Assembly: GCA_964649005.1 (NCBI GenBank)
Contig: CAZYMD010000007.1
Coordinates: forward strand, 1 to 45,184
Length of the DNA: 45,184 nt
Source: CAZGMJ01 sp964649005
GTDB lineage: Bacteria > Planctomycetota > Phycisphaerae > Sedimentisphaerales > Anaerobacaceae
Reading direction: 5' to 3'
Positions 33,806 to 43,098 of this stretch are shown here, one piece after another; position 1 is the stretch's first letter; every line of letters starts with the position of its first letter. The position numbers and the translations under genes were made by a program. Below the pieces are notes generated by a model. The model was not told where the DNA came from, did not search any database, and worked only from the letters and a program-made list of their open reading frames with translations.

Positions 33806-34264
33806 AGTGTGTAATGCTCGGCCCGCTCGGGTTGCTGTTGATGAATCCGTATCTTGATTTTCACCGAACTCGAAACTCGCTATTTCATCGTAGCTCAGCA
33901 GTAGACCTGTGTTGCCTTAATACCTCGGAACACTGCGATTCCCGCCCCGAAAACCAAAAAGGCCATGATCCTGCCCCTCCACCAAGCAGGATAATGGCCA
34001 CTACATACTATTCTGTATATCGACGATTCAGGGAGACCTCATGTATAGCCAAAGACTTAACATGCCATAGGGAAATCCTCGTTGTACATTGCTCCTTATC
34101 TATTATTTAGGAGAGTTAATACCAGCATTTAGCCGTCGGAAGCAGCCTTGCTTACAGGTTTCATACTGCGGGTCAGTGCGACCGATGATAAGCTTCTTAT
34201 GGATATGGTTACAGTGATATCCCGGGAAATACGTTAAGGATTTCCGACGCATCTGCAACACGTT
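33806..34264. other. Intergenic region between PAC2 gene and two-component operon
   Basis: About 460 bases between convergent genes. Only the long inverted repeat/terminator at 33956-33999 stands out. Short frames here do not look like genes. Confidence 0.6.
33956..33999 (-). terminator. Long terminator of the two-component operon
   Basis: Read on the minus strand, GGCCAT-TA-TCCTGC pairs with GCAGGA-TC-ATGGCC across an 11-nt loop: two perfect 6-bp stems separated by a 2-nt internal bulge on each side. TTTTT follows (33960-33956). It lies about 265 nt past the stop of the last gene. Confidence 0.75.
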
Positions 34265-34906
34265 CTAAAATTCTACTGAAGTGAGCCCCTCACGAACCGC
34301 ATATCGGACCAGATCTGCAAGGTTCGTGATCCCCAGCTTGTTCATCATCTTGCGCCGAGTGGCATCCGCGGTCTTGGGACTTATATGCAGATGAATCCCG
34401 ATCTCCTTGACAGATTTCCCTTCCACCAACAACTGCAGGATCTGTCGTTCCCTGGCCGTTAATTCAATACGTCCGGCCTCGTCTTGTGATGGATTCAGAT
34501 AGCCCTCAACAACAAGGTTCTCTATTTGCGGGCTCAAATAATGTGTATTGGCCGCTACTGCATGCAAGGCTCGTGAGAGTTCATCAAAAAGGCACGACTT
34601 CAGCACATATCCCAGCGCACCGGCTTTCAATGCTTCCTTGACAATATGGCTGTTAGAGTGCATCGAAAGAGCGATTATGCGTATGTTCGGATTATCGCGG
34701 AGAATGAACTTCGTCGCCTCGATGCCGTTAAGCAGAGGCATGGTCATATCCATAATCACAATATCCGGCGCAAGTTCCTTCGCACGCGCCACAGCCTGCT
34801 CACCATTCTCAGTCTCGGCAATTACCTCCATGTCGGGTTCTTTTTCAATCAACGCCCTCAGGCCCTGTCGGACAATTGCGTGATCATCGGCAATTAGTAC
34901 TCTCAT
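34265..34906 (-). CDS. NarL/FixJ-type response regulator
   Basis: 213 residues. Receiver domain (~1-120) with acidic pocket Asp7-Asp8, phosphoacceptor Asp53, Ser81 and Lys103. LuxR-type helix-turn-helix (~145-210, 'ELTARERQILQLLVEGKSVKEI'). Probably the transcriptional output of the HisKA_3-type kinase encoded just upstream (18-nt gap), because this class pairs with kinases of that type. Last gene of the operon. Target genes unknown. Confidence 0.93.
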   Translation of the reverse strand: MRVLIADDHAIVRQGLRALIEKEPDMEVIAETENGEQAVARAKELAPDIVIMDMTMPLLNGIEATKFILRDNPNIRIIALSMHSNSHIVKEALKAGALGYVLKSCLFDELSRALHAVAANTHYLSPQIENLVVEGYLNPSQDEAGRIELTARERQILQLLVEGKSVKEIGIHLHISPKTADATRRKMMNKLGITNLADLVRYAVREGLTSVEF

Positions 34907-34924
34907 GTTTCTTTCACCTCCTAA

Positions 34925-37156
34925 TCAAGACGCTACGCCCTGCTCGATTGGAACGGCAATTCCAACCTGAGTACCGTGCCCCGGGCTGGACTTGACTGTA
35001 AGCGTCCCTCCAAGATACTCAACTCTCTCCTGAGCATGGAACAAACCGAAACCGCCTGTCTTCTTCACAGAGTGATCGAATTGCAACAGATCGAAACCAA
35101 CGCCATTATCTTTCACATCGATCCTTATCATGCTTTCATCATCACACATATCGACTCGGACTCGACTCGCACAGGCATACTTTATTACGTTTGCCAGAAG
35201 CTCCTGGACAACTGCGAAAAGTATAATCCGCATCTCAAGGGCGGGCCTCAGCGGGCTGGGTTCAGAAACGACAGAATACTTCAGTTCGCCCCCTTTGGGG
35301 ACGTGCTGATCCAGCCATGATTCGACAGCGGCATCGAGGCCAATTTCATAGAGTACGGGATTGCTCAACTCAAAAGTCAGCGAGTGAGCGTCTTGAACCA
35401 CCTGGTCCATAAGCTGGCATGTTTTGCTCAACGATGCCATAGCCTCTGCGTCAGATATCGAGCCCATCAGTGATTGTGTTTCCAGCTTGACCAATGCCAT
35501 CTTCTGGCCGATTTGATCGTGTACCCCGACCGCAATACGCCGTCTTTCCCGCTCCTGGGCGAGAACAAGCTCCGATGTCAAGGACTTGAGCTTGGTCTGG
35601 TAATCCATGATCTTTTGCTCTGTTTTCTTGCGTTCGGTTATGTCACGCAGTATTGCGATAACAAACATCTCGTCGTCGATTTTACCTTTCGATAAAGATA
35701 TCGCTATGGGAAATTCGCTGCCGTCTTTCCTCAAGCCCGCCAGCTCAAGCGTTCTGCCTATGGCGCCGTTTGGCTTGCCTGTCTCAAAGTAGCTCTGCAC
35801 GTATTTATGGTGCAGCTCTCTGTACTTATTTGGCATTAGACTGTCGAGGAGCTTTCCCACCATTTCCTTCTTTTCGCACCCGAACATCTCCTCCGCTGCC
35901 GGATTGAACAATCTTATCAGGCCCATGTTGTCTATGGAGATCATCGCATCATTCGTCGAATCAATTACCGTACGCAGCAGGTTCTCGCTCTTGCGAAGTG
36001 CTTCGCCCGCCAGGTTGCGCTCCGTAACGTCTGTTGCAATGTGAATAATCCTCCGAAGCTGGCCACCCTCTTCGAACACAGGAGTACAAGAAACCAGGTA
36101 TGACCTCCCCAAGGCCTGCATTTCCATCTCGACAGTGTCGGTGTTACCTGACAACAGCATCTCTTCCATAGGACATGTACGCACAGGTCCGGTCGCTTGT
36201 GGATCGTGAAAAACCTCATAGCATCGCTTGCCTATCAATTCATCTCGCGGTTCGCCCGTAACACGCAGGACAGCATCATTTGCCTCGAGTATCCGATGCT
36301 GGGCGTCAAGAATTATTGTAGGATGACCGATTGCCTGAAATATATGCTGCCAGTCTTGTCGCGATTCCCGTAGCTCCTCCTCAGCTCTCTTGCGGTTGGT
36401 TATGTCGAGAGCCGTGAAAGTTACACCTGCCAGGAGATTTTCCGGATCAAGCGGGCTTGAACTCAGAAGCACGTCAATTACAGTCCCGTCCTTCCTCTTC
36501 CATTTGGCCTCAATCGTACCAATCCCTCTTCGAGCGATCTGGCCATACTTCTCCCGTCCCACCCGTTCATATTCTTCCTGCGATGGATACAATATACGTG
36601 AGCTGCGCCCAACCAATTCATCCCGTGCGTAGCCGATCATCTCGCAAAACCTGTCATTAAAGTCTATCAGAACGCGATCTGATATAAGCCCTATCCCTAT
36701 AGGCGCCGCAAGGAAAATACTCTTCAGTGTGGCCTCTCTCTCCCTGAGCATCTGTTCGGCGCATCGCTTCTCATGTCGAACCATGGCCTCTCTCAACTCC
36801 CGGCGAACTGCCGGTCCCAGAAACTTGAGATGGCCCTTCATGATATAATCATTGGCGCCTACACGCATTGCTTCGACGGCAGCCTCCTCACCAATCGTTC
36901 CGGACACAAGTATGAACGGAACGTCCTGATCCTCACTCTTTGCCATCTTGAGTGCATCGAGGCCGGAGAAATGCGGCATGCTGTAGTCGGCTATGATAAT
37001 ATCCCACGGACCCTGGGCGAGAGTCTTTTTCATCTGCTTGGCTGTATCTACTCGAACGTACTTCAGCTCGTAGCCCGCCGCTTCCAACTCCCGCACTACC
37101 AGTAGTGTATCATCTTCACTGTCTTCGACAATTACTACTCTAAGAATCTCTCCCAT
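34925..37156 (-). CDS. REC-PAS3 cytoplasmic histidine kinase (HisKA_3 type)
   Basis: 743 residues, no membrane segments. N-terminal receiver (~1-120, Asp57, Lys107), three PAS domains (~140-255, ~262-380, ~390-508), then a HisKA_3 dimerisation/phosphoacceptor region with His546 (ERRRIAVGVHDQIGQ) and an ATPase domain (N-box Asn656, DNGVGFD 683-689, GGFGLF 701-706). The second PAS carries Cys312 and Cys328, a Cys pair found in some redox or metal-responding PAS domains. The receiver suggests it is itself a target of the upstream membrane kinase. It starts 1 nt after the CheY-like gene's stop. Confidence 0.92.
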   Translation of the reverse strand: MGEILRVVIVEDSEDDTLLVVRELEAAGYELKYVRVDTAKQMKKTLAQGPWDIIIADYSMPHFSGLDALKMAKSEDQDVPFILVSGTIGEEAAVEAMRVGANDYIMKGHLKFLGPAVRRELREAMVRHEKRCAEQMLREREATLKSIFLAAPIGIGLISDRVLIDFNDRFCEMIGYARDELVGRSSRILYPSQEEYERVGREKYGQIARRGIGTIEAKWKRKDGTVIDVLLSSSPLDPENLLAGVTFTALDITNRKRAEEELRESRQDWQHIFQAIGHPTIILDAQHRILEANDAVLRVTGEPRDELIGKRCYEVFHDPQATGPVRTCPMEEMLLSGNTDTVEMEMQALGRSYLVSCTPVFEEGGQLRRIIHIATDVTERNLAGEALRKSENLLRTVIDSTNDAMISIDNMGLIRLFNPAAEEMFGCEKKEMVGKLLDSLMPNKYRELHHKYVQSYFETGKPNGAIGRTLELAGLRKDGSEFPIAISLSKGKIDDEMFVIAILRDITERKKTEQKIMDYQTKLKSLTSELVLAQERERRRIAVGVHDQIGQKMALVKLETQSLMGSISDAEAMASLSKTCQLMDQVVQDAHSLTFELSNPVLYEIGLDAAVESWLDQHVPKGGELKYSVVSEPSPLRPALEMRIILFAVVQELLANVIKYACASRVRVDMCDDESMIRIDVKDNGVGFDLLQFDHSVKKTGGFGLFHAQERVEYLGGTLTVKSSPGHGTQVGIAVPIEQGVAS

Positions 37157-37157
37157 C

Positions 37158-37610
37158 TTACTGTCCTTTCAAGCCTCCGGGCCTCTCATTTAAAACAAGC
37201 CAATACAATCCCAATTGAACGACCGCCTTGCTGAACTGGTCGAAATCCACCGGTTTGCAGACATAGCTGTTGGCGCCTTTTTCGTATCCTTTTATCAGAT
37301 CGCTCTCTTCTTTTGATGACGTCAGTATCACTACAGGCAGCAGTTTTGTTCGCTGGTTGGCGCGTATCCGTTCGAGCACTTCCATGCCGTCCAGCTTGGG
37401 CAGCTTCAAATCAAGCAACACAACCTCCGGCAAAGGGCTTGTTTTCCGTTCACTATAAGCACCAGTCCCAAAAAGGTAGTCCAGCGCCTCCGCCCCATCT
37501 CGCACCACATCCACGACGTTGCAGATATTGTTCGCTTTCAGTGCCCGCAATGTCAGAGCCTCGTCATCTGCGTTGTCTTCCACTAACAGGATCGTTTTCT
37601 TGCCCGCCAT
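37158..37610 (-). CDS. CheY-like single-domain response regulator (Rcp1-like)
   Basis: 150 residues, receiver only. Acidic pocket Glu11-Asp12, phosphoacceptor Asp67, Thr97 and Lys119 are present. The insertion 'GTGAYSERKTSPLPE' before beta-3 is typical of the Rcp1 family that serves phytochrome-like and hybrid sensor kinases. With no output domain it probably shuttles phosphate between the upstream membrane kinase and the downstream REC-PAS kinase, or acts by protein contact. It sits between the two kinases in the operon. Confidence 0.92.
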   Translation of the reverse strand: MAGKKTILLVEDNADDEALTLRALKANNICNVVDVVRDGAEALDYLFGTGAYSERKTSPLPEVVLLDLKLPKLDGMEVLERIRANQRTKLLPVVILTSSKEESDLIKGYEKGANSYVCKPVDFDQFSKAVVQLGLYWLVLNERPGGLKGQ

Positions 37611-37653
37611 CTCGTTTTTCCTTTCCCAAACGATCTGCTAAAAAGAATGCAGT

Positions 37654-40600
37654 CTACAAGGTAAAGTAGAATGTCGCTCCTTTTTCCACTTCCGCCTCGG
37701 CCCAGATGCTTCCACCATGACGGTTGACTATTCTTTTAACGATAGCCAGTCCAACGCCGGTCCCGGCAAACTCTGTTGCTCCATGCAGCCTCTGGAAGGC
37801 GCCAAACAACTTGTCTGAATAACTCATATCAAACCCGGCACCATCGTCTTTGACATAATATACTACCTGCCCCTCTCGCTTTTCAAGCCCAAATTCTATT
37901 CTCGCCTTTTCATGTCTGGCCGTGAATTTCCACGCATTCTCCAGCAAATTAACCATCATTATGCGTAAAAGTGATCTATCACCTCTAATTACAGCGTTTT
38001 GAGCCACCACCCACTCCACCTGTCTCTCATGCTCGTTTTCCGAAAGGCGCTTGATGATTTCTTTTACGATAGCGCCAAGATCCGCTGACTCAAACTGCAT
38101 TTTTGTGCGGGTCAGACGAGAAAGTTTCAAAATATCGTCTATCAACCGCCCCATTCGTTGGCTGGCCGCCCGGATACGTCTGAGATAGTCTCTCCCCTGC
38201 TCTTCGAGTATCCCGCCGTAGTCTTCAAGCACTGCCTGGCTAAAGCCATCCATGCTGCGAAGAGGAGCCCGCAGATCGTGTGATACCGAATAGGCAAATG
38301 CCTCTAATTCCTCATTCGCCGCTTCAAGCTGTGCTGTACGCTGTTCGACACGTTCCTCAAGTTCCTCGTTCAACTTGCGAATTTCCTCCTCAGCCTTCTT
38401 GCGCTCGGTAATGTCTAATGCCGTGAAGGTTACCCCAACAGAAAGATCATCTGGATCGAGCGGTGTGGAACTCAACAAGATGTCAAACACTCTTCCATCC
38501 TTGTGCATCCATCTGGTTTCGACTGTTCCTGTCCCGTGCTCCTGGATCTGCCGATATTTATCCATCCCAACGTATTCATAGTCTTGGTCGCTCGGATAGA
38601 GTATCCTGGCGTTCCGCCCTATCAACTCGTCCCTGCTGTAGCCGGCTATCTCGCAGATACGGTCGTTGACTTCCAAAAGCACCCTGTTTGCAACAACTCC
38701 GATTCCCGTGGGCGCTGCACGAAATATGCTGGCCAGCTTGGCCTCGCTCCTGCGCAGCGATTGTTCCGCCTGCTTACGCTGAGTTACGTCGGCATATATC
38801 ACAACGACTTCACTGGAAGGCACCCTATAGACATAATTTTCTTTCCAGCCGGAGATCCTTTTATCCTCATATAGAGAAACCGGATAATGTTCAGCCTTGC
38901 CGGTTTTCCAGACTCGACGGAAAACATCGAGCAGACCGAAGTCCATAATCCCAGGAAACACCTCTGTTACACGTCTGCCAATAACATCTTTGCGACGCAT
39001 CTTATCAATCCGTTCGCCTGCACGATTGAAGTCTTTAAAGACAAAATCGGCTCCATCATCAACCGCTTCATAGATGGCCACCGCACTGGCCATATTTTCA
39101 AACAGTTCCCTATATCTGTTCTCGCTTTCTCTCACAGCCGACTCTGCCCGCTTGCGATCTGTAATATCACGCCATGACGATCTACCGTAGAGAATCTTGC
39201 CACGTTCATCACGAACCGCAGATGCATTCAGGATGACATCGATCTTAGTTCCGTCCTTGCGCTTCAATTGCAGCTCCGCATTGTGCACTTGGCCCGTAGC
39301 TACAAACAAGTCGAAAACACTTTTCGCCTCTTCGATGCAGTCTGGATGATATATATCGAAGACGGATCGACCGGTAATTTCCTCTTTACTGTAACCTGTG
39401 GCCATTACCAACGTCTGGTTGCACTGAAGGATCACTGCCGTCTCGGCGTCCACATAGACAAACATATCTGGAGCATTGTCATAAAGGTCTTGATACCGCG
39501 CCTTAGAATCCAACAATGCAGTTTCCGCCTCCTTGCGTTTGGTGACATCACGAACCAGAGCCTGAATCATGGTTTTCCCGAAAAGCACGATGGAATTCAG
39601 AGAGACTTCGGTATCGAACGTGGTCCCATCATATCGAGCATGCCGCCACTCAAAAAACTGTGGCTCTCCATTCAAAGCGGCAACGATCTTCTCATGGGCC
39701 TTTTCCCTGGAACTGTGCCCATCCGGCTGATCTTCCGGCGAAAAAGGATGGTAAGGACTCTGGCCGATGATCTGCTCCCTTGTGCAGTCAAATATCTCCA
39801 TGGTCTTGTTGTTACACTCAACAAACGTCTCGCCGTCTATCAGGAATATAGCATCATTTGCATTATCGAACAGGGTACGATACCGTGTTTCACTCTCCCG
39901 AAGGGTCTCATCTGCACGTCTGCGTTCGGTTATATCCCGGAATATCCCCTGCACTAACTGCCTGTTTCCTATCTGCACTATACTCGTATGAATCTCAACC
40001 GGGATGCGCCGGCCTTCCCTGTCGATGATATCGCATTCTTCGGCTAAGTCCTGGCCTGCCGTTATATGAGCCTGAAATATCCCACGGCGCTGTTCCTTTA
40101 CTTCCACAGGATAGAGTTCCAACTGGTGCATCCCTATAATCTCAGAGCGTTCGCGCCCAATGAGCCGTTCAGCTTGTTTGTTGGCATCAAGGATGACGCC
40201 TGTTTGGGAATCCGCCACAAAAATGGCATCGCTTGCGGCCTCCATCAGAGAGCGGTATTTAAGCTCGTTTTCTTTCAAATCTGCGGTCTGTTTCCTGAGG
40301 TCTGCCGTACGGTTTTGCACAATAATCCGCAAGCGCCAGTTAAGAGCCCCTAATCCCAACATTGCTAAACCTACAATTCCCCCCGAGGTGAGAATGATTG
40401 GAACAATTGCCAGCTCTTCTTCGAGCGGCGCACGAATCGACTCTATCGCTCTGATATCACCAAGCTTCTCGCTGAATCCACCTCCATCTGGATATCGTGC
40501 CTGTAGTTGAACCGGAGCGTCCTCGCGGCGTCCATGGCACCGAAGGCATTCCTGGTTGTTCTCAAGAAATGGCAATGCCACATAGAGGTGTTTTATGCCA

Positions 40601-41100
40601 TTCACATCCACTATTTCCCTGTATTCCTTGATCGCCCGATTAGTATTGAATTTACGAATCAGGTTTTCTTCCTGCTCGGTCGCCTTATTGACAGGGTTTC
40701 GAGGATTTATCGCCGCCATCTTGTAGTACAAACGTGAAAGACCGGCCAGCTCCCGTTCTTTGTTGTAGTACTCGTGCATACTGCGCACCATGTACGACGA
40801 CGATAACAGCACCGGAGAATATAAATCTTCCGGGACGGCGCCTTCGGCCACCAGCCTGTACGCTTCGGGATGAGCCATCTGCTGTATGTAGTGATGAACC
40901 CCCTTATGTTGGAGCAGCATGCTCTCAATATTCCCCTCGGCTTTATGGATTGCGTACGAATATGTCGCATAGTAGAGAGCTGCTCCAACGGCAAAGAACG
41001 CTGACAGGCCGAAGAAGGTCAGTAGCAGCGGGGTAAATCTCCGATTATGAGCCACGGATGATCCCCCATGGTCATTTTGTTGTTCCTTGGATATATTCAT
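37654..41100 (-). CDS. Membrane multi-PAS histidine kinase with CXXCH (DUF3365-like) external domain
   Basis: 1148 residues. TM1 (~24-48) and TM2 (~231-256) enclose an external domain (~50-230) with 'NPRNPVNKATEQE' and 'YVALPFLENNQECLRCHG', the hallmark of the DUF3365/Tll0287-like family. Its CLRCH (Cys185, Cys188, His189) is a haem c attachment site. Five PAS domains follow (~277-390, 403-520, 533-646, 659-773, 786-900), then HisKA with His941 and HATPase (Asn1055, DDGAGFD, GTGVGLA). ATG 41100 follows GGGGA by 7 nt; GTG 41148 and ATG 41136 are alternatives. It probably senses redox, O2 or NO by covalent haem and heads the phosphorelay. Confidence 0.92.
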   Translation of the reverse strand: MNISKEQQNDHGGSSVAHNRRFTPLLLTFFGLSAFFAVGAALYYATYSYAIHKAEGNIESMLLQHKGVHHYIQQMAHPEAYRLVAEGAVPEDLYSPVLLSSSYMVRSMHEYYNKERELAGLSRLYYKMAAINPRNPVNKATEQEENLIRKFNTNRAIKEYREIVDVNGIKHLYVALPFLENNQECLRCHGRREDAPVQLQARYPDGGGFSEKLGDIRAIESIRAPLEEELAIVPIILTSGGIVGLAMLGLGALNWRLRIIVQNRTADLRKQTADLKENELKYRSLMEAASDAIFVADSQTGVILDANKQAERLIGRERSEIIGMHQLELYPVEVKEQRRGIFQAHITAGQDLAEECDIIDREGRRIPVEIHTSIVQIGNRQLVQGIFRDITERRRADETLRESETRYRTLFDNANDAIFLIDGETFVECNNKTMEIFDCTREQIIGQSPYHPFSPEDQPDGHSSREKAHEKIVAALNGEPQFFEWRHARYDGTTFDTEVSLNSIVLFGKTMIQALVRDVTKRKEAETALLDSKARYQDLYDNAPDMFVYVDAETAVILQCNQTLVMATGYSKEEITGRSVFDIYHPDCIEEAKSVFDLFVATGQVHNAELQLKRKDGTKIDVILNASAVRDERGKILYGRSSWRDITDRKRAESAVRESENRYRELFENMASAVAIYEAVDDGADFVFKDFNRAGERIDKMRRKDVIGRRVTEVFPGIMDFGLLDVFRRVWKTGKAEHYPVSLYEDKRISGWKENYVYRVPSSEVVVIYADVTQRKQAEQSLRRSEAKLASIFRAAPTGIGVVANRVLLEVNDRICEIAGYSRDELIGRNARILYPSDQDYEYVGMDKYRQIQEHGTGTVETRWMHKDGRVFDILLSSTPLDPDDLSVGVTFTALDITERKKAEEEIRKLNEELEERVEQRTAQLEAANEELEAFAYSVSHDLRAPLRSMDGFSQAVLEDYGGILEEQGRDYLRRIRAASQRMGRLIDDILKLSRLTRTKMQFESADLGAIVKEIIKRLSENEHERQVEWVVAQNAVIRGDRSLLRIMMVNLLENAWKFTARHEKARIEFGLEKREGQVVYYVKDDGAGFDMSYSDKLFGAFQRLHGATEFAGTGVGLAIVKRIVNRHGGSIWAEAEVEKGATFYFTL

Positions 41101-41452
41101 GCTGTGGTCCCCATGTGTACTCAAGACATGCTCCATCAGTCTGCACACCCCGGACTATGTCTAAACCACGTCCACCTATGTTCATTCTCTGATATGTATT
41201 CCACAAATGTCAATAAGCTTCTATAAATCTAACCTGTTTACACGCTTAAAACTATCACCTGCAATCTCTTCATCCAACGAACTTCACAGTCCCCGATCTT
41301 ATGCAGACTGGAGATGAGACCGCCGGTCTCCGCTATGATAACGAGGCCTTTTCATCCTGTGCAGGTCTGACCTACAAGAGTTTCGCCTGATCCGCACATC
41401 CCGAGCCAATCAGCGACTTCCAGCATAGAAACCACTGGGATCCACCCGCAAA
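41101..41452. other. Intergenic region upstream of the two-component operon
   Basis: About 350 bases. It should hold the operon's promoter (minus strand), but no convincing -35/-10 pair was found by eye. No gene seen. Confidence 0.5.
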
Positions 41453-41524
41453 AGCGGCTGAAGGGACTCGAACCCTCAACATCGACCTTGGGAAGGTCGC
41501 GCTCTACCGTTGAGCTACAGCCGC
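41453..41524 (-). tRNA. tRNA-Gly (anticodon CCC)
   Basis: The minus strand folds as a full cloverleaf of 72 nt: acceptor GCGGCTG/CAGCCGC, D-arm GCTC-AACGGTA-GAGC, anticodon arm CGACC-TTCCCAA-GGTCG, variable ATGTT, T-arm GAGGG-TTCGAGT-CCCTT, discriminator T. Anticodon CCC reads GGG glycine codons. CCA is not encoded. Confidence 0.95.
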
Positions 41525-41638
41525 ATCCAATACATCAGACTACAATAATACGACTATATATTAGCTGCTAACGCGAATCCTTGTCAAGGCCGAAAATACG
41601 CCCGATCCGCGTCCTCTCACCTGCTGCCTGCCTGATCA

Positions 41639-42601
41639 TCAATTTTCAGCTTCGGAGGAGCCGATAAGATGAACATCTCTCTGCGGATATGGGATTGTGA
41701 TACCGTTCTGATCGAAAGTTGCCTTGATCTTCTCGGTCAGGTCGAAGCGAACAGCCCAGTAGTCCGCAGCATTGACCCATGGCCTGACAACAAGATTCAC
41801 ACTGCTGTCGCCAAGCTCGGAGACAGCGATTTTCGGGGCCGGTTCAGGAAGCAACCTTTTCTCTTCGGCCAAAACGCTTTCGATGATCCGTTTGGCCTTT
41901 GCAGGATCGTCGTCGTACGAAATGCCAACCACCATATCTATACGCCTGGTGCCATTGACCGTATAGTTCTTGATATTACCACCGGTAACCTGCGAATTCG
42001 GTACGATGATTCGCACATTGTCAGGCGAATTGAGCACAGTGTTGAAAATATGAATGTCTTTTACAGTGCCGGCTGCACCACCGACTTCAACAAAATCTCC
42101 AATCCTTAGAGGCTTGAATACCAGAATCAGCACTCCCGATGCGAAATTGGCGAGTGAGCCCTGCAACGCCAGACCTATGGCCAGCCCGGCCGCACCGACA
42201 ACTGCAATAAACGAAGCTGTCTGAATACCGATTTTGGCCAGAGCCGCTATGACAACAAAAACCAGAAGGGCAATATAGCTAAAGTTCTTGACGAAGCTGA
42301 CGAGAATTGGATCTGTCTTTGCACGGGTCAGCATCCTGCTGATGAGTGTTGATATGAGCCTTGCCACCCATCGACCAACCACCAGAATAATGATTGCATA
42401 GATGATTTTAAGCCCGTTCAACACCATATACTCGTAGATCCTGCTAAGCATATCCTGCATCGCCGCCACGTCAGAGCTGCCCGTTGCGGAATTCGGATCG
42501 CTGGCGCTCTGAGCTCCTTGAGCAGTTGCGAAAGCCGGCAGGACAACCAACAACAGTAACATAAACATACAGAGCCGAATGTCTTTCCTTGAGGTTCTCA
42601 T
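41639..42601 (-). CDS. MscS-family mechanosensitive ion channel
   Basis: 320 residues. Signal peptide (~1-28, cleavage after ATA), an external Ala/Ser-rich stretch, then three membrane helices (~57-80, ~100-120, ~125-150). The pore helix has 'GAAGLAIGLALQGSLANFASGVLILVFKPLRIGD', the MscS signature, followed by the beta domain ('GTVKDIHIFNTVL...VPNSQV') and the C-terminal domain. It opens when membrane tension rises and protects against hypo-osmotic shock. A cleaved signal peptide before TM1 is common in larger members of the family. ATG 42601 follows AAAGGA by 6 nt. Confidence 0.92.
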   Translation of the reverse strand: MRTSRKDIRLCMFMLLLLVVLPAFATAQGAQSASDPNSATGSSDVAAMQDMLSRIYEYMVLNGLKIIYAIIILVVGRWVARLISTLISRMLTRAKTDPILVSFVKNFSYIALLVFVVIAALAKIGIQTASFIAVVGAAGLAIGLALQGSLANFASGVLILVFKPLRIGDFVEVGGAAGTVKDIHIFNTVLNSPDNVRIIVPNSQVTGGNIKNYTVNGTRRIDMVVGISYDDDPAKAKRIIESVLAEEKRLLPEPAPKIAVSELGDSSVNLVVRPWVNAADYWAVRFDLTEKIKATFDQNGITIPYPQRDVHLIGSSEAEN

Positions 42602-43098
42602 AACAAATCCTTTCAATTGTTTTATGATATGTTCAGAATATGGAACAGGGTTTCATACGATCAACGATGCACAGAAGCACACACGATTTATGCTGTGCCG
42701 GCTCATCGCTAATCCGAAATTAGTACGGGCATATCTCTAACCTTCCTCTCTTCCAAGTTCGTTATAGTAGAGATCGAAACGTCCCGAAGCACTGCTGCCG
42801 CTAACCAAAGAAAGGCGGTCCTTGCCGGAAAATGCTCCGTCCTTTCTCATGTCATTACTTTATTAGATATGTCAGGATTATCAGGCTAATTCCGGGCTAC
42901 ACTACTGTCAAGTCAGAACTATCCGCATGTTCATCCAGCCTCTGAACACTCCGTATTTTGTTTGACCACCCTAACAGCCCGATAACCTTCGCATCTTGTC
43001 AAGCCGAAGTCAAAACGTGCCGATAGTGCGGTAGGGACCGTTGTGTCCGGTCGGAATCCGTTCCGGCTGCAAACTCTGCTAAACGGCCGCGTGGAAAA
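42602..43098. other. Intergenic region before the pseudopilin gene
   Basis: About 500 bases with no supported gene. A perfect 7-bp hairpin (GTCGGAA 43050-43056 / TTCCGGC 43061-43067, loop TCCG) sits 32 nt before the start of the pseudopilin gene. No clear promoter was found. Confidence 0.5.

Noticed and set aside
33814..34110. 98-codon plus-strand frame after the PAC2 gene
   Set aside because: It spans the terminator inverted repeat and has no protein-like pattern or ribosome-binding site.
34548..34883. Plus-strand frame in the NarL regulator gene
   Set aside because: Antisense shadow of a gene with complete catalytic residues.
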